DNA of 64,000 nucleotides from positions 3,027,824 through 3,091,823 of the forward strand of contig SSBO01000003.1 in assembly GCA_005281725.1 (NCBI GenBank), written 5' to 3'. Numbering within the stretch: position 1 is the stretch's first letter; each line of letters starts with the position of its first letter. A program made the position numbers and the translations under genes. The notes below the pieces were generated by a model. It had not been told where the DNA came from. It saw nothing but the letters and a program-made list of their open reading frames with translations, and ran no database searches. The DNA is from Wuchereria bancrofti (Eukaryota > Nematoda > Chromadorea > Rhabditida > Onchocercidae). Of this stretch, positions 1-13,110 are shown one piece after another.

Positions 1-1946
1 TATTATAAAAAAATATATTACTATGTTGTATTTCATGTATTTTTTGTTTATATTTGTTATTAATAGTAATGATAATTAATAAAAAATAAAGTAGTACAAT
101 TTTAAAGATTGTCTGTACGAAATGACTACCAAAGTTTTAATTATATTATTTTCCAATAGATATTAAAAAAAAATTATTTATACTATTTGCTATTTCATTC
201 AAACTTATCAATCATCTATTTTGCATTGATCAATGATAAATATTATCAATTAATAAAAAAAAATTGCTTGTTTTTTTTCACTTTAACTGTTTTACATAAT
301 TCAGATAGTACTAGCAATCGTGTTTTTTACTTTTTATTTCAAATATTTAGCATTTCATAATGATTGATAGTTAATTAATACAAGTAAAAATCGAGATGTT
401 AACCAATAATATAACTAAAAGTTCACTTTGAACTGTTACAATTATTCAAAAATTATGTATGAAATCATTAATCTAATAAAAATTTTAGTTGCTTCATCCT
501 AAAATTATTTCATCAATGTTAATGATTGATTAAGCATTGATGTTTTAATCAAGGAAATCTATAATCAAAGTAATTAATTAAATGAGCAGAATATTGTTTT
601 AATTTAATTATTGTTTGTTAAAAAAAAGTTGCAAATATCTTTGCGATAAGTAAAATTAGCATTATAGATTTAATTATCATATACATGAAGTTATTTTTTT
701 TTTAAGATGAAAGAGAATTTCATTTTAATTAAAAATTAGTAAACAATATTCAGCTCAAAGACTTATCAATAATTTAATTTCGCAAATGATTTTAACCATG
801 AAATCACTTCCACAATTTATCGTATCTTACTTTCTTTCTTTCTCTCTCTCTCTCTCTCTCTCTGTTACTTTAGCATAATATATACCGTTGAACTTACCTT
901 AACTTAACTTTATCATATAGATTGCATATTCATATTATGTGTTATATTAATAAAGAATTATTATTAATATTTTTTTCGTAATCTAAGACCCTTTTTGATA
1001 TTTCAAAAGATTACTGTCACACTGTCACCTTGCTTCAATAATGATTGATAGCAATAGGATTTCTCTCGGATACATAAACGGTAAAGGATGTTGTTGACAA
1101 TACTCCTAATTAATTGATCTAATTGTTTAATTTATCAATTAACTTTTATATGATTATAATTTTAGTATTATAAATATTATATTCCAATTAACATTATAAA
1201 TATTATCTTTCAAATGCAGTAAACATGCATTAAAAAATATAATAAAATGTGATAAATAACAAAATGCAGAAAATTCTATCATTAAAGAAGTCAAAATAAT
1301 CATAATACTTCTGACAATTATGATAAAACAATCATCTTAATCTCATTATCTTCAGTTATTTATCATAAAATTTCAACAAATATATTCGATTAACCTTTAA
1401 CAACGAAACAAATCAATTTATTCTAATAATTATCAATTTATCTGTTAAATTTTATCAAATAGATTAATCTAATCATATAGTCCTGCGAAAAAAAACATGA
1501 AAAATTTACATTTGTTGTAAACTTTTATTTATCTCTCATATATTAGTTATATAATAAACTTAAAAAAAATAAGTAAGCCTATAATTTACGAAATATAAGA
1601 TGAAATTATCTTAAGATGAATTTTAATTTAAGTAATACTTTACAATGATTACTTTATCTGTTCCTTTCTTCCTTTCATTATTCATTATTGTTTTGTTCAT
1701 TTATTTCAATCTTTTTCTTTTTTCCTTCCGCATTCTTTCACTTTCTATGATTTTCTCATTTTTTCTTTATTTTAATGCCGTAAAGAACACAGAATTTAAC
1801 TTTTTTCTTTCAATTTATATTTTATTTGATATAGTTTTGAACAATTTGATCGCATTTTCTTGCTTTGAAAAAATTTTTTCAATCAAATAGAATTCGTAAT
1901 AAATCACAAAGAAAACGGAACATTCATAGTTTTTGGTTCCGTTTTT

Positions 1947-2091
1947 ACGTCACATAAGGCATTAATTTTGTTCCCCTTTTTCTTTTCACGTCATAGAAGG
2001 CAAAATCTGGTTTCATTTTTCACGTCATAGAAGACAGAGTCTGGTTTCAATTTTGCACGTCACATAGGGTACAATCTGGTTACTTACGTCT
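1947..2091. repeat. imperfect tandem repeats, each carrying an ACGTCA motif
   Basis: Five motifs occur: ACGTCA at 1947, 1988, 2022 and 2057, and ACGTCT at 2086, spaced 41, 34, 35 and 29 bp. The sequence between them is also related (CATAGAAGGC and ATCTGGTTTC blocks), so this is a degenerate tandem repeat. ACGTCA is the half-site bound by CREB/ATF-type bZIP factors; regulatory use here is inference. Confidence 0.6.
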
Positions 2092-4677
2092 GATGACACG
2101 TTTATTTCAACCATTCAATCATTTTTCATTAATCGTTGACACGATCCTAGAATGAAGAGGAAAAGGCGGAAAAGGATTCAATAACGATCGTTGACAAAAT
2201 TTCTTCATGTTTTATCCCTGCTAAATGAATTTCTTTCATTTGCATTTAATTTAAAAGAATTTTCTTTTTAAATACTTAATTGATAATTAAAGTGATAAGC
2301 GATCAAAATAAAAGTGATAGTTTTGAAAATAATCAATGACATTATTGCAAAATGCATTACATCTTCATAAAAAAATCAGTAAATAATCATTTTCCAGAAA
2401 CATTTTAATTCCGTATGTAAATTAAGACTATGATTGCTCCTCAAATGAATTGAATCAAATTGAATTTATTCTGTTGGCTGCAATAAATTTTGAACTTTTA
2501 AAAGATTCATTTATTTATTTTTGCAAAAAAAATAATTTTAAGAATGATTAATTAGTTTATCCTTCTTTTCTTTCTTTTTCTTTGGAATGAATGAAGTGAT
2601 TGAATAAATGAAATTGTACTCTATGTCCTCAAATTTCGGAAGATTATTTAAAGGTCAATCGCTAATAAATAGATTGAAAATATAATTTGACAAAAACGAA
2701 AAAAATATTATTTGAAATGCAAACAAAGAGAAATGAAGGAAAAAGGAGAAATAAGTGAATGGATAAATAGTCAGAAATTTAAAATCGAAAAATTTTTATC
2801 AATTGATTCTAATTGTTTGCACTTAAAAGTTTTTTCAGTCAAATTTATCACTCACGTTTTTGCATTTGTTGAATTCACACTGAAATAAAAAAGTTCCAAA
2901 ATTTAAAGACTTTTTTTTTAATTTAAAAAAAAAGACTTTTCAAATTTAATTTTTAAACCATCCTTTCCAATGATGATTTTGTCTTCTTTTTTATTCATTT
3001 TTCATGAAAGCTTTTTCATAAATTGAAAGAATGAAATGAAAGTTGAAAAAGAGAGAGAGAAAAAAAAGTAAAGGTCGACTAAAACGAAAATAATTCTCAT
3101 AAATGGAAGATGGATTATTTATCAAAATTACTTTAAAAAGGAAAAAAAAAAACCTTTAAAAGCTTTTCTTTTATTTTTTATTCTAAAATTTCATTCCAAA
3201 AGATATATATAGATGCATATATATGTGTTGAATATAGCACAATCTAATTTTACAACAAATCTAACTTAGCTTTAAAATGGCTTGCATCAATGGGTTAATT
3301 CATTTTCTTCTGTTTTCACTTATTCCATTGCAATTTCTTAAAAATAAAAAAAGAAAAGAAAAATTCAGTCATTTTGAAATTGCTAACAATTAAAATTATA
3401 ATATTTCATCCATTATTTCAAAAAATAAAAAAAATAGAAATCAAAATTAATAAATAAATCCTAACATAAGCAAATAGTTTAGCCTAGACTTTTAGTGTTT
3501 TTATAGTTTTATTTCAAGTTTATTCAAATTCATTGAAAATTTTGTTTACTCTAATATTTCTTGATTAAAAAAGTTTAATTAACTTGTCAAGACACATATG
3601 TATGATAAAAATTTCAATATTTTTTGAATTATTTTCGGTAAATCCAATAATATTATAGGAATCATTCAAAAATAATGCAATTGAATAGAAATATTAATCG
3701 AAAAAGAAAGAAGCTAAAATTTTCACTCGCAAATATTATGCATAAAATTGGAAACGAGGCTAATTTTAACAATATTTTTTTTTTGGAAATTTAATTTTTA
3801 ATTTCATTTTATTATTTGTCGTTTTCATTATCTCAAATTTTCATAGTAATTAATTGCTGTATTTTGTACTGCTTCTTTTAATTATCAAATATGCTTGAGG
3901 AATAATGAACCAATGCTTTACATAAAAGTAAAATAAATAAACATTCATTTAGAATTATGACAATTGCGCCATTTTTCTTTACTAATTAATCATTTAGTGT
4001 TAATGAATTTTATGTGTATTCTTCCAATATACTATAAAAGTGACAAACTATTCTGAAATATTTGATGAAAGAAATAAACGATAGAGTAAGTCGGAAAACA
4101 GCGATGAATGGGTGGTGACGTCATAGCCGGAAATAAAATAAAATGGAAATGGACGTGTAGTGGACACTGAATGACTGACCACTTCTCAATTTCTTCTATT
4201 CCAAATATTTAGCAAGGAATAGAAGAAGTGAGTACTACTACTGATAGTATCGAATTATTCTAACGTAAATGGTACTTGAAGTGATAATAATTTGATCAAT
4301 TTAGAAATTAAATTAATTGAAATTAAAATTATAAATAATTTGAAATTAAAACTTAGTGTCATAAACTGAAAGCATTTTTTTCCTAAATTTGCACAGTATT
4401 GATAGTGCAAATATTTTTTCCAAACCGCTTCACTTATTTGAACTAATTAAAACGAATATTTGGAAAAAAAATGATATTAAATGATGATTTTGATTTAACC
4501 GTTTCTTCTTTTTCTTTTTTTTTTCGAAAATTATCGTTTACGTAGTGCAATAGTATCATATGTACGTCATAAAATTAATAATGTATCAATTAAATTATCC
4601 TTTATTAAATTTTATTCAATTTCAAATTTTCGACTTTTTTATAAAATTTGATTTATTTAAATTTTCATTGCTTTCAG

Positions 4678-4818
4678 ATATTGATTGCGTTTCGTATATT
4701 ATCAAATTTTATCAGTGAAACGCATGTGAAATCACTTGTTAGAGAAGAAATGTGGTATAACTGGAGACGACGTAATGCAACTTGTGATATGCGTTATTTA
4801 TATTTGTCACGTCTATAA
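4678..4818 (+). CDS. possible orphan exon, 46 codons open from a splice acceptor
   Basis: A good acceptor (TTGCTTTCAG) ends at 4677 and the frame directly after it stays open for 46 codons to a TAA at 4816-4818. The translation is basic and aromatic toward its end (an internal ATG at 4751 begins MWYNWRRRN) and resembles no family I know. A possible upstream donor, AGAAGAA followed by GTGAGT, lies at 4227/4228, but the sequence before it offers no start codon in a compatible frame, so that part would be leader. It could be a last exon, a short-ORF transcript or chance. Confidence 0.2.
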   Translation: MLIAFRILSNFISETHVKSLVREEMWYNWRRRNATCDMRYLYLSRL

Positions 4819-5860
4819 ATAATCAAACTGTAAACAGTTTCATTTAGTAGTTAAGATTATCATAAATTGAGCTTTACATATTATCAAATTTTACCAGTGA
4901 GCACCAAAACTTATTAAGCAATTAGACTTTGAAATTGATAAGGATCAAGTTTTGATTTAACAACGTGGAACTTTCATTATATTATCATATTCTATTATCA
5001 AGAGCTGAAAAATGTTTATTCGAAAAAAAGAGGTAAAAGTTGAAGTGCTGGGCAAGTAAGCTACAATTACTATCTCAGCCAGAGGTCAAGAAGGTCAAAA
5101 AACATTTACAAAGTATTTTTTCCTAACTTTCCTTAATTTTAATTAATTTTTAATGGATTATATTCCGGTCTAATGAATTTCACTCATACTAAAAATTTCA
5201 CTAACCAAAAATTGTAAGTCATCAAGGAATTGAAAATGCCACAAAAGCTTTTTATCAAAATTTAACTTTAGACATATCATTTTAATCACTGATAAAGTTG
5301 TTTAGCAAATGTTAGCAATTTGTTTATTTTTTAATCCATTAATTAAGTAAACGTGCTTGAAATTAAATTACAATGCATGAGATATACATATATTTGTAGC
5401 AATTCGAAAATAGCTTTATCGTTTTTAATCTAAATTTTAATTAATAATCAAAACTTGCCTTTATTCAACAACTAAATACTCTTTTGTCTAATAGCTCAAA
5501 TTCAATTAAATGCATTAAAATTTAATTTTTTCAAAAGAATAAAAAAATTTATTTAATTTTAAAGCAAAATAAAATAGTTCATAGTTGTTTTCACATTGAT
5601 AAATATGGTAATATCATCTTCATAGTGATAATGGCTTCAGAATTTTTAGCACAACAAGACAATTTTAGTAAAAAAAAAAGAAAAAAAAAGGAAAGAAAAG
5701 AAAGGTAATGCCTATGCTATTTATCAATTTATTTGTTGAAATAAGCTAAAATAATAATAATTGAAATATTTTTCAAAAAAATAAATTTCAATTATGAATT
5801 TATCACTAAATTATTACTAAATAAATATTTCATTGTTATCATTTTACTCATTTCCTTTTT

Positions 5861-8800
5861 CTAAATGGTAATCATAACGATAAAACCAATAAGCGGAAGA
5901 TAAGGTTTCATCATTGTTCCAAGAATTGGCACACTAAGCATACGGTCAACAATCCACCAATATACTTTAAATTGAAAACGCCCCCAACTGAGACGAGTCC
6001 TTGACACTTCAATTTTACCATCTTCCATTCGTTTTCTTGCAACATCCACCGCTGTTTGATTGCATATCTGAAAGAAAATAAAAATGATAATAGAAGTGAT
6101 TTATTTATCAATGATAGGTAATGATAAGAGGAAGAATTATCATTCTTTTAATGTGAACATTACAGATATATATCAGTACAATTATGCATTAAAAAAAAGA
6201 CTAATAATATAATTTTGATTAGTTTAAATTTTTACATCTTTCTCTCTGTCACTCTCTCTCCCTCTTCTTTTCTTCTTCTTTTCATATTTCATTGCAATAA
6301 AATATTAAGCACAATATTCAATATATAATTATAAAAAAATTCAATAATTAAATAAAATAATGATAGCTTCAATTTTAATTGAATTATTCTTTGAAGTGAG
6401 AATAAAAATTATATTTGCAATTTGTAAAAAAAAAAAATAACAAATTCTTATACCCTATGATTATCGCTATTCATAAAATAAAACCCAAATTTGGCTAATT
6501 GCATTAATTTAGAACCACCATCAGTTTCACAATCCAATTGAAGAATGTATGGTGGATTTTTCTGGTTGGTATACATCCATTCCCATGAATTTGCAATCCT
6601 AAAATTAATATTTAAATTTTTAATACTGAAACATTTTAACAATTTTAAACTAATTTTTTGATAAAAAAAGAGTTAAATTTGATTACCATGTAAATAAATC
6701 CACATCCAATTTTAACATTAAACGTCAAATGTTTAAAAATGTTAATATTCTACGAATAACATAATATCAAAATTTGTAATAACATAGTAATAATAATATA
6801 ACAACAACAATAAGATAATTGTAATATTTACTTATTTACTCACTAACTAACTTACTTACTTACTTCTTAACAGCATACTTATATTAACTTTATACTTACT
6901 TATGCGGAATATAGCTACATTTTGGTTCCTTCCATGTATGGCACTGATGTATCATAATACCCATATCTGGCGTATACCAATGCGCTAATTTACGTGCGAC
7001 AGCTTCGAAGAATTTTACTGTGCTATTATTTGCACGTACGAAGAAGTTTGCGCCTGTAAGTGACAATATAAAGTAATCTAACTTATCATAAAACAGACAG
7101 TTTATTTTATAATATTAATGCTACAATCGATTAATGATAATAAAGATTAAGTAATGATGATAAAGTGATACACAATAAGTAGGAAAATGAAAGAAACAGT
7201 GGAAATAAGAAAAAAAAAATATAGAATGTTAACAATTGATCCCTAAACATTTCCTCTACTTTCGTTTCTAAAACATTTATGTAAAGTTTCAAAAAAATAT
7301 TATTAGGAAAAGAATTTAAATTTCATTTTCAATTTTAGCTGTCATTTTTTTTTTACGCAGAAATAAAATTTTATGTTATTTGTAAAGATTTTTTATTTTT
7401 CATAAAACGAATTTACAAATTACAACGAGATTTTTTCAACCTTATCTTTTTGCTTATGATTGCACATACATCTATCATTGAAATAAACAAGCTTTAAAAA
7501 TAGGTAAGTTAAATTACTGCAAAGGAACAAAAAAAGTTCCTTCAGACTTTTCCTAATGAATGATCTCGTTGAAATATTCAGTTTGTTATAATATCCTCGT
7601 AAACTTTTTTTTCACTTTTCTTTAATTTCTTTTCTTCCTTATTTCTTCTTTTAGTTAAAATGAAGTACTTTTGACAAAAATTAATTCCTTGTTTAAACTT
7701 GATTAAATAAAATTTCGGGGGATAAAAAAATTGAAGTATGAAAAAAAGGTCAACAGTAGCGAGAAGAAAATTTAATTAATCAAATAATTCAGTGGGTTTT
7801 TTTTGTCTGTTTAATGAGTCCGAATTAAAACAATTTTCATGATTTTTCATTTTTCCAAAGGAAAAGAAGCATTTCAAAGTTAATTCAATTAAAAAAGAAA
7901 AGAAAAGTTATGTCTTCAAAAAAAAAGAATTTCAATTTCAAAGATTTTATATCTGTTACGCTTATTTATCGTTCTATTGAAACAAAAATGAAAAATTATT
8001 TGGATATTTCTTTCTTCAATAAAATATAATACAATTATAATCCAATCAATTATTCTAACAATTTCATTTCCCTAAAATTTAATTTCCTGATAACAGTACG
8101 ATTTTATCCTGAATGCTGTCAAGTTCTGATCGGTATTCCTACGATACTTTACAATGCTCCTTATCCAATTATCTCTGATGTAACTTTTTCTTTCCATTTT
8201 TTTTTTTTTTTGGTTAATTTGAAACAAAAATGAAAAATTTATTTGAATATTTTTTTTTCTCAGTAAAACATGATAATCAAAAATTAATATTTCTACGTTT
8301 GTTATTTAAAATAATATATCAATTCAGCTGATTTCATATCTGTTCGTCATTTTCTACCTGTATTTATCCTTGTCTTTCTCATTTCCAAACACAAATTAAA
8401 TTACTAATGGCCTTCTCATTTTGCAAAATTTAATCGACCTCTTTCTTATTCCAAAATCAATGAACTGGACGTCTTCACTCTTTATCAGTTCTATCTTATC
8501 TTTTTATTTCCTCAAAAATCAAAAAAAAAAAAAAAAAAGAAAGAAAAAGGAGCAATATCTAATTATAAAATCTTATCGTAATTAAAACATGCAAAATTGA
8601 ACAAAGTTTAATATTATCAATTGTTAAATAAGAGTAAAAAGTGATAAAATTTAAATTAAAATATGAATTGGGAAAGGTAAAATTAAAATTGATAATGTAT
8701 GTTTTAAAAAAAAGCGCAAAAATCGATACCATTAATCCATTCAGCTCGTTGTGAAACATTATTAAAACCAATTTGATCAAAGATTGCATCATATTCATAA

Positions 8801-10567
8801 TTCTCCTCAAGGCCTAAGTCAAAAATATTTTTAAGCCAGAATGTATCCTGTTGCATCATCCAAAATGATTTCCCATTTTTAAGTAAACATACAGCCATAT
8901 TAGCACGAAGTAAATACAATGTCTGATAGGCACCTTCCGCAAAACTGAATGGTTTCTGAAATTTAAAAAAAAAAAACTTTTTTAATAATAATTTAATTCA
9001 GTTGATTTTGCTTAATTAAAATCCAGAATTAATTCTATTGTATATTTCACTTAATTCTAATTAAATTCAATTTAATTCAAATTCGTATTGTTTACAACAA
9101 TAGAACAGAATAGTAGTTCAAGCATTTATACGAATATATAATACACAATAATGTATAACTTAATATATATTATAATAGATAAGAAATTATAATTATGCAT
9201 AATTTGCACGAATATGTAATTTAATATGCTATTATAGAAGCACTAAAAACAAAAAAAAAACAGCGATAATTTGACTGATAATTGATTTAATTGAATAAAA
9301 CTTCACTTTCAACTTTTCGATTATCCATTATTATTTTTTCTAATCAAAAATTTTCCTTTTAAAATTTTTTAATAAGAGAATAGTAACTTACATTACATTC
9401 AATTTGTTCTTCTATTTTATTTTATTTATTTATTTTTTGTTTAAATTTAACAAAACAAAAAATAAAAAATATGGATACCTAAATGTCTTCGATGTTTGAA
9501 AATATTTTAGCTCATTAATTTGCTTGAAAGCTTAGCATTTAATAAAAATACAAATTTTAATGAGAAAATAATAAAAATTTTACTTACATACAAACTTGGT
9601 GTTGGCCAATATACTTGCCTTATATTGGGCCAATATTCATTTAACACATCTTTTGCCACTTCATCCAGTGTGATAAAAATTAATCTAAAATAATAAAAAA
9701 GATGAAAAAAAAAACTTTTTCAAAATAAACAATAAAAAAAAAATTCTGATAAAATTTTAGAATAATTAACACACTACTAATATTATTAAATGTAATAAAT
9801 TCTAATAAATTAAGTAAAATAATTTAATTGATGAATAAAATATTAAAAGATAGCAATATTGATTAGTTATGAAGAAAACAGTTAAATAGCTACTAGTAAT
9901 TGATAATAATTAATTTATCAAAAGTTAACCTTTCATGAACACCATTCATATCACGTGTATTGCATAAGAAATTAAAGGTCATATTGAGAGCATGCTGATT
10001 GAGAAGAAATATAGCTGGTGGCTTAGAAAATTCATGATCTAATGACCATAATAATTGTTGAAATGTGCTAGAAGTAGCAATAACTTCCTCGGATACTGTA
10101 TGTCTATGTTCTTTAACATAACGTACGGCTGCTGTAGCATTTAATGTTTTTCGAATTGCCAAAATACCAATTGAAAACCATAATAAATAGGTACCATAGC
10201 AACATAAACGATAGAATATTTCCGAAAATCGTAATAGTATTGAATTTTTTGAATTTTTCAATCCAAATCGAGTATTATTCGTTTGATTATTATCTGATGA
10301 TGTATCATTGATAGTTGTAGAATTTAATGATGGTAATGATGATAACGACGATGATGGTGATGACGATGATGATGATAGTGATGATGATGGCGATGATGAT
10401 GATTGTACTGAATTATCAATGTTTTTGTTGATTCGTTGACGAATACTGATATCCGAATTTAATTGTTTCGAAGTGGTCGATCTCTTAGCAGCACTTATTG
10501 CACTGTCAACAAATTCATCGATGCGGGAATTTCGTGGACAATAATCCAATAATTGTGCTGCATGCAT
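5861..10567 (-). CDS. Nucleotid_trans-family (PF03407-like) glycosyltransferase-like membrane protein
   Basis: Six exons join in phase: 10567-9930, 9684-9588, 8955-8730, 7053-6900, 6598-6454 and 6067-5861 (488 residues). The N-terminus is cytoplasm-like with a serine-rich tract (about residues 56-83), then a hydrophobic anchor (about 119-138), suggesting a type II Golgi protein. The luminal part resembles the nucleotide-diphospho-sugar transferase domain: a conserved QTLYLLRANM block, an acidic QQDTFW motif near residue 281 where the family has its Asp-rich metal/sugar site, and a WINGANFFVRANNST block. The C-terminus has a second hydrophobic stretch (MKPYLPLIGFIVMITI). I chose ATG 10567 because the 16 residues upstream in frame are T-rich and look like leader; a start at 10615 is possible. 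Substrate unknown. Confidence 0.82.
6829..6866 (-). repeat. TTAC tetranucleotide repeat (GTAAGTAAGT on minus strand)
   Basis: On the coding (minus) strand this intronic tract reads as overlapping GTAAGT-like units beginning about 33 nt past the real exon 4 donor (6900/6899, GTAAGT). Each unit resembles a consensus 5' splice site. Confidence 0.6.
10318..10402 (-). repeat. coding GAT/GATGGT trinucleotide repeat giving a Ser-rich tract
   Basis: The plus strand is an imperfect GAT-type repeat; the minus strand encodes about 28 residues of almost only serine with proline and leucine, in the cytoplasmic stem of the glycosyltransferase-like protein. Such tracts vary in length between individuals and species. 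Confidence 0.75.
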
Positions 10568-12659
10568 TGAAATGGCGCTTGAGATCGAAAATAAAGAGTG
10601 AAAAAAGAAAAGCAAAAGAATGAGAAAAATAAAATAGAATAAAAATTTCTTTTAAAAAATATTTATTTCTCGCTGTTAAATTTAAAAAAAAAAACAAAAA
10701 TACAAAAAACAGCAAAAAAAAAGTCCATCAAATTAAATATTGCACATTTAAGTTTAAAACGTAAAAATTAAGCAAATGATATTAGTTATTGTAATAAAAC
10801 AGAAAAAAACCATACAACTGATAATGTATCACTGACGAATGACAAATTAGTAACATTTACCGTGGCTTGAAAATTAAATTGATATTCCGAAGGCAAAAAT
10901 AATCACAGATAAAAACTATTAATTATTACGATTTGTGATTAATTAATTAATTAATTTATTTTCTTTGACGTTTCATACTGCTTAAAATTGCAACTGCAAA
11001 CACCTTAAAATAAAATTTAAAAAAAAAAAAAACAGAAAGAAGAACTCCATTAATAAAGTTGTGACAAAAATGTTAGCACTGCACAAAAATGGAAATACTT
11101 TTTTTATTGTTATACATCAAAAAAGTTTAGCCTTTTCTTTCCTCTCTTGTTTTTTTTTTTTTTTTTTAAATCACAAAATGACGAAAATAATACACAATTA
11201 AAGAGGAAACCTATTATTATCACTATATTTATTATTATTTATTACCATCACTGTTTTTATTATCATTATTATTATTAGTTATTATTATTATCATTAATTA
11301 ATCTGTAATAAATTATTCAAAATGAACAATAGAAGAAAGAAGGAATGAGGAAAGTAGTAATTATGAATAGTCTATTAAATTAGATTGGTTAATTAAAGGA
11401 TAGAAAATCTTTTATATCTAAGATAGATTAGTTTTGTTGAATGATTAAAAGATGAAAAATGTTCTATTATAAGGCAAACAACAATAAAATGGTTTATAAT
11501 ATAAATTAGGACAGTTTATTTTAACATTTTTTTTTTTAACAATTCAGTTCAATTCACAGTTATATATAAAGCGGCGGCGAGAGAGAGAAAGAAAACAATC
11601 ATATGTCTTTTCTCTTCTTTTTTTTAAGGTAAATTTGAAAATGGAAAAGAGAAAAATTATACTTATCAATGAAAAATGAAAAAATTGAAAATTTGTACGA
11701 CTTGAAATTTATGGTAAATTTGGTATTAAAATGTTCGACTAAAAATTTTTCTTTTTTCCTTTTCTTCTGAACATTTAATATCAATTATTAGTATTTTTAT
11801 AAGTTTTGTTAGATGGTATAACTGTAATTTGAGAACCAAATTTTAATTTGTCATCACTAGCCATTAATATGCTAATTATTTCCTTCTAAACTTTAGATAA
11901 ATTGTTTCTGCTACAATTTAAGAAAAGGAATAAAATGGAGAAATGGGAAAATGAGACAAATTCTGAAATTTAAACGAATGTGAAATTTGATTTGAAGCTA
12001 AATTATTATTCATACGACTTTCTCGTGAAATCATTTAAGGACAGCGACGAATTTTTGTTAGTTTCTTTGTAAAAATGTTCAATGGGAAATGGGAAAAAGA
12101 AAAAATCGGTTTTCTGTTCTATTTTTTTCCAAATTCTTAAACTAAACTAAAAGAATAAAATAACTACAGAGAAACTATAGCAATTAATTCTTTCCGAGTA
12201 TATCTTAGGATTAGAATTAAATATTTCAAAATCGAGACGTTTTAAAAATATTCAATTTCTAGAAAAAAAAAATTAAAATTTCTTACTTTCTTGATAATTA
12301 AAAGCTTTACATCCGAAACTTTCACATTTCAGATAATTTATGTCACAAAATATAGACTAATTGTGTTGTCAAATAAGTGAACTTTGGAATCACTCAATAC
12401 TTAATTTTAATCTTTTTTCAATTTCATTTAGAAAAGTACTTGTTATCAATTAGCATTCGCTGTCACACTAAAATGTAAAGTTATTTTTTAAAATGCTAAA
12501 ATTCAGTTACTTTCTTATTTTGTTACTTACTTACTTACGCACTTATTATTAGTATTTATTAAGAATTAGAATTAAATCGATAAATTAGCTCATTCACATA
12601 AATGTTTTAAAAACGAAACAATGAAGTAATGATACAAAAATAATAATTGCGGAAATAGG

Positions 12660-13110
12660 AAATGATGACGATAATGATGATGATGATAATGATAATGACG
12701 ATAGTTAGGAGAAGAAGGAGGGAGAGGAGGAGGAATGAGTAGAAGGAAGAGGAGAAGATGACCATCGGATAGAATGGACAGTGTCGACAAGGATTTGGTA
12801 GTATTATTGACCATCTTTATCTGTCGGTTAATTCTATGTCTATGTATGTGTGTATGTGACATTTTCGAGTATATATGTGTTTGCATTTGTGTGTATGTGC
12901 ATGTGTGTATGTGTGTATGTATATGTATGTCAGTGACATTGTATGAAGATTGTGGTGTATCGAAAGGACAAAATTATCAACACTACTATTACCACTACAA
13001 TTATTATTACTACTACTACTACATTTAATACTGCTACAACAATTACTAAAACAATACTAGTGCTATTAGTAGTAGTAATTGCTACTACAATAACTACAGT
13101 GGTATTGCTA
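12660..13110. repeat. composite microsatellite block
   Basis: In order: GAT/AAT-type repeat (about 12663-12705), a purine tract of GGA/AGA units (about 12709-12760), a TATG/TGTG tract (about 12836-12935), and TAC/ATT units (about 12975-13030) followed by AGTAGTAGT (13066-13076), the reverse complement of the ACTACTACT units, so the last part could fold back. Confidence 0.75.

Larger units (their letters stand above)
1..5860. other. AT-rich intergenic region
   Basis: No convincing gene is seen. It holds a CT microsatellite near 838-862, an array of ACGTCA motifs at 1947-2091, a palindromic TGACGTCA at 4116, a short hairpin at 4191-4227 and a possible orphan exon at 4678-4818. The hydrophobic open frame at 1645-1890 is T-rich with no splice or leader signal at its start, so it is not called. 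The 3' end of the minus-strand glycosyltransferase gene lies at the right border. Confidence 0.6.

Noticed and set aside
1645..1890. Hydrophobic 81-residue open frame
   Set aside because: T-rich composition alone predicts a Phe/Leu/Ile frame; no acceptor or family likeness.
12590..13028. His-rich and Cys/Tyr-rich open frames on both strands
   Set aside because: They are read-through of adjoining microsatellites.
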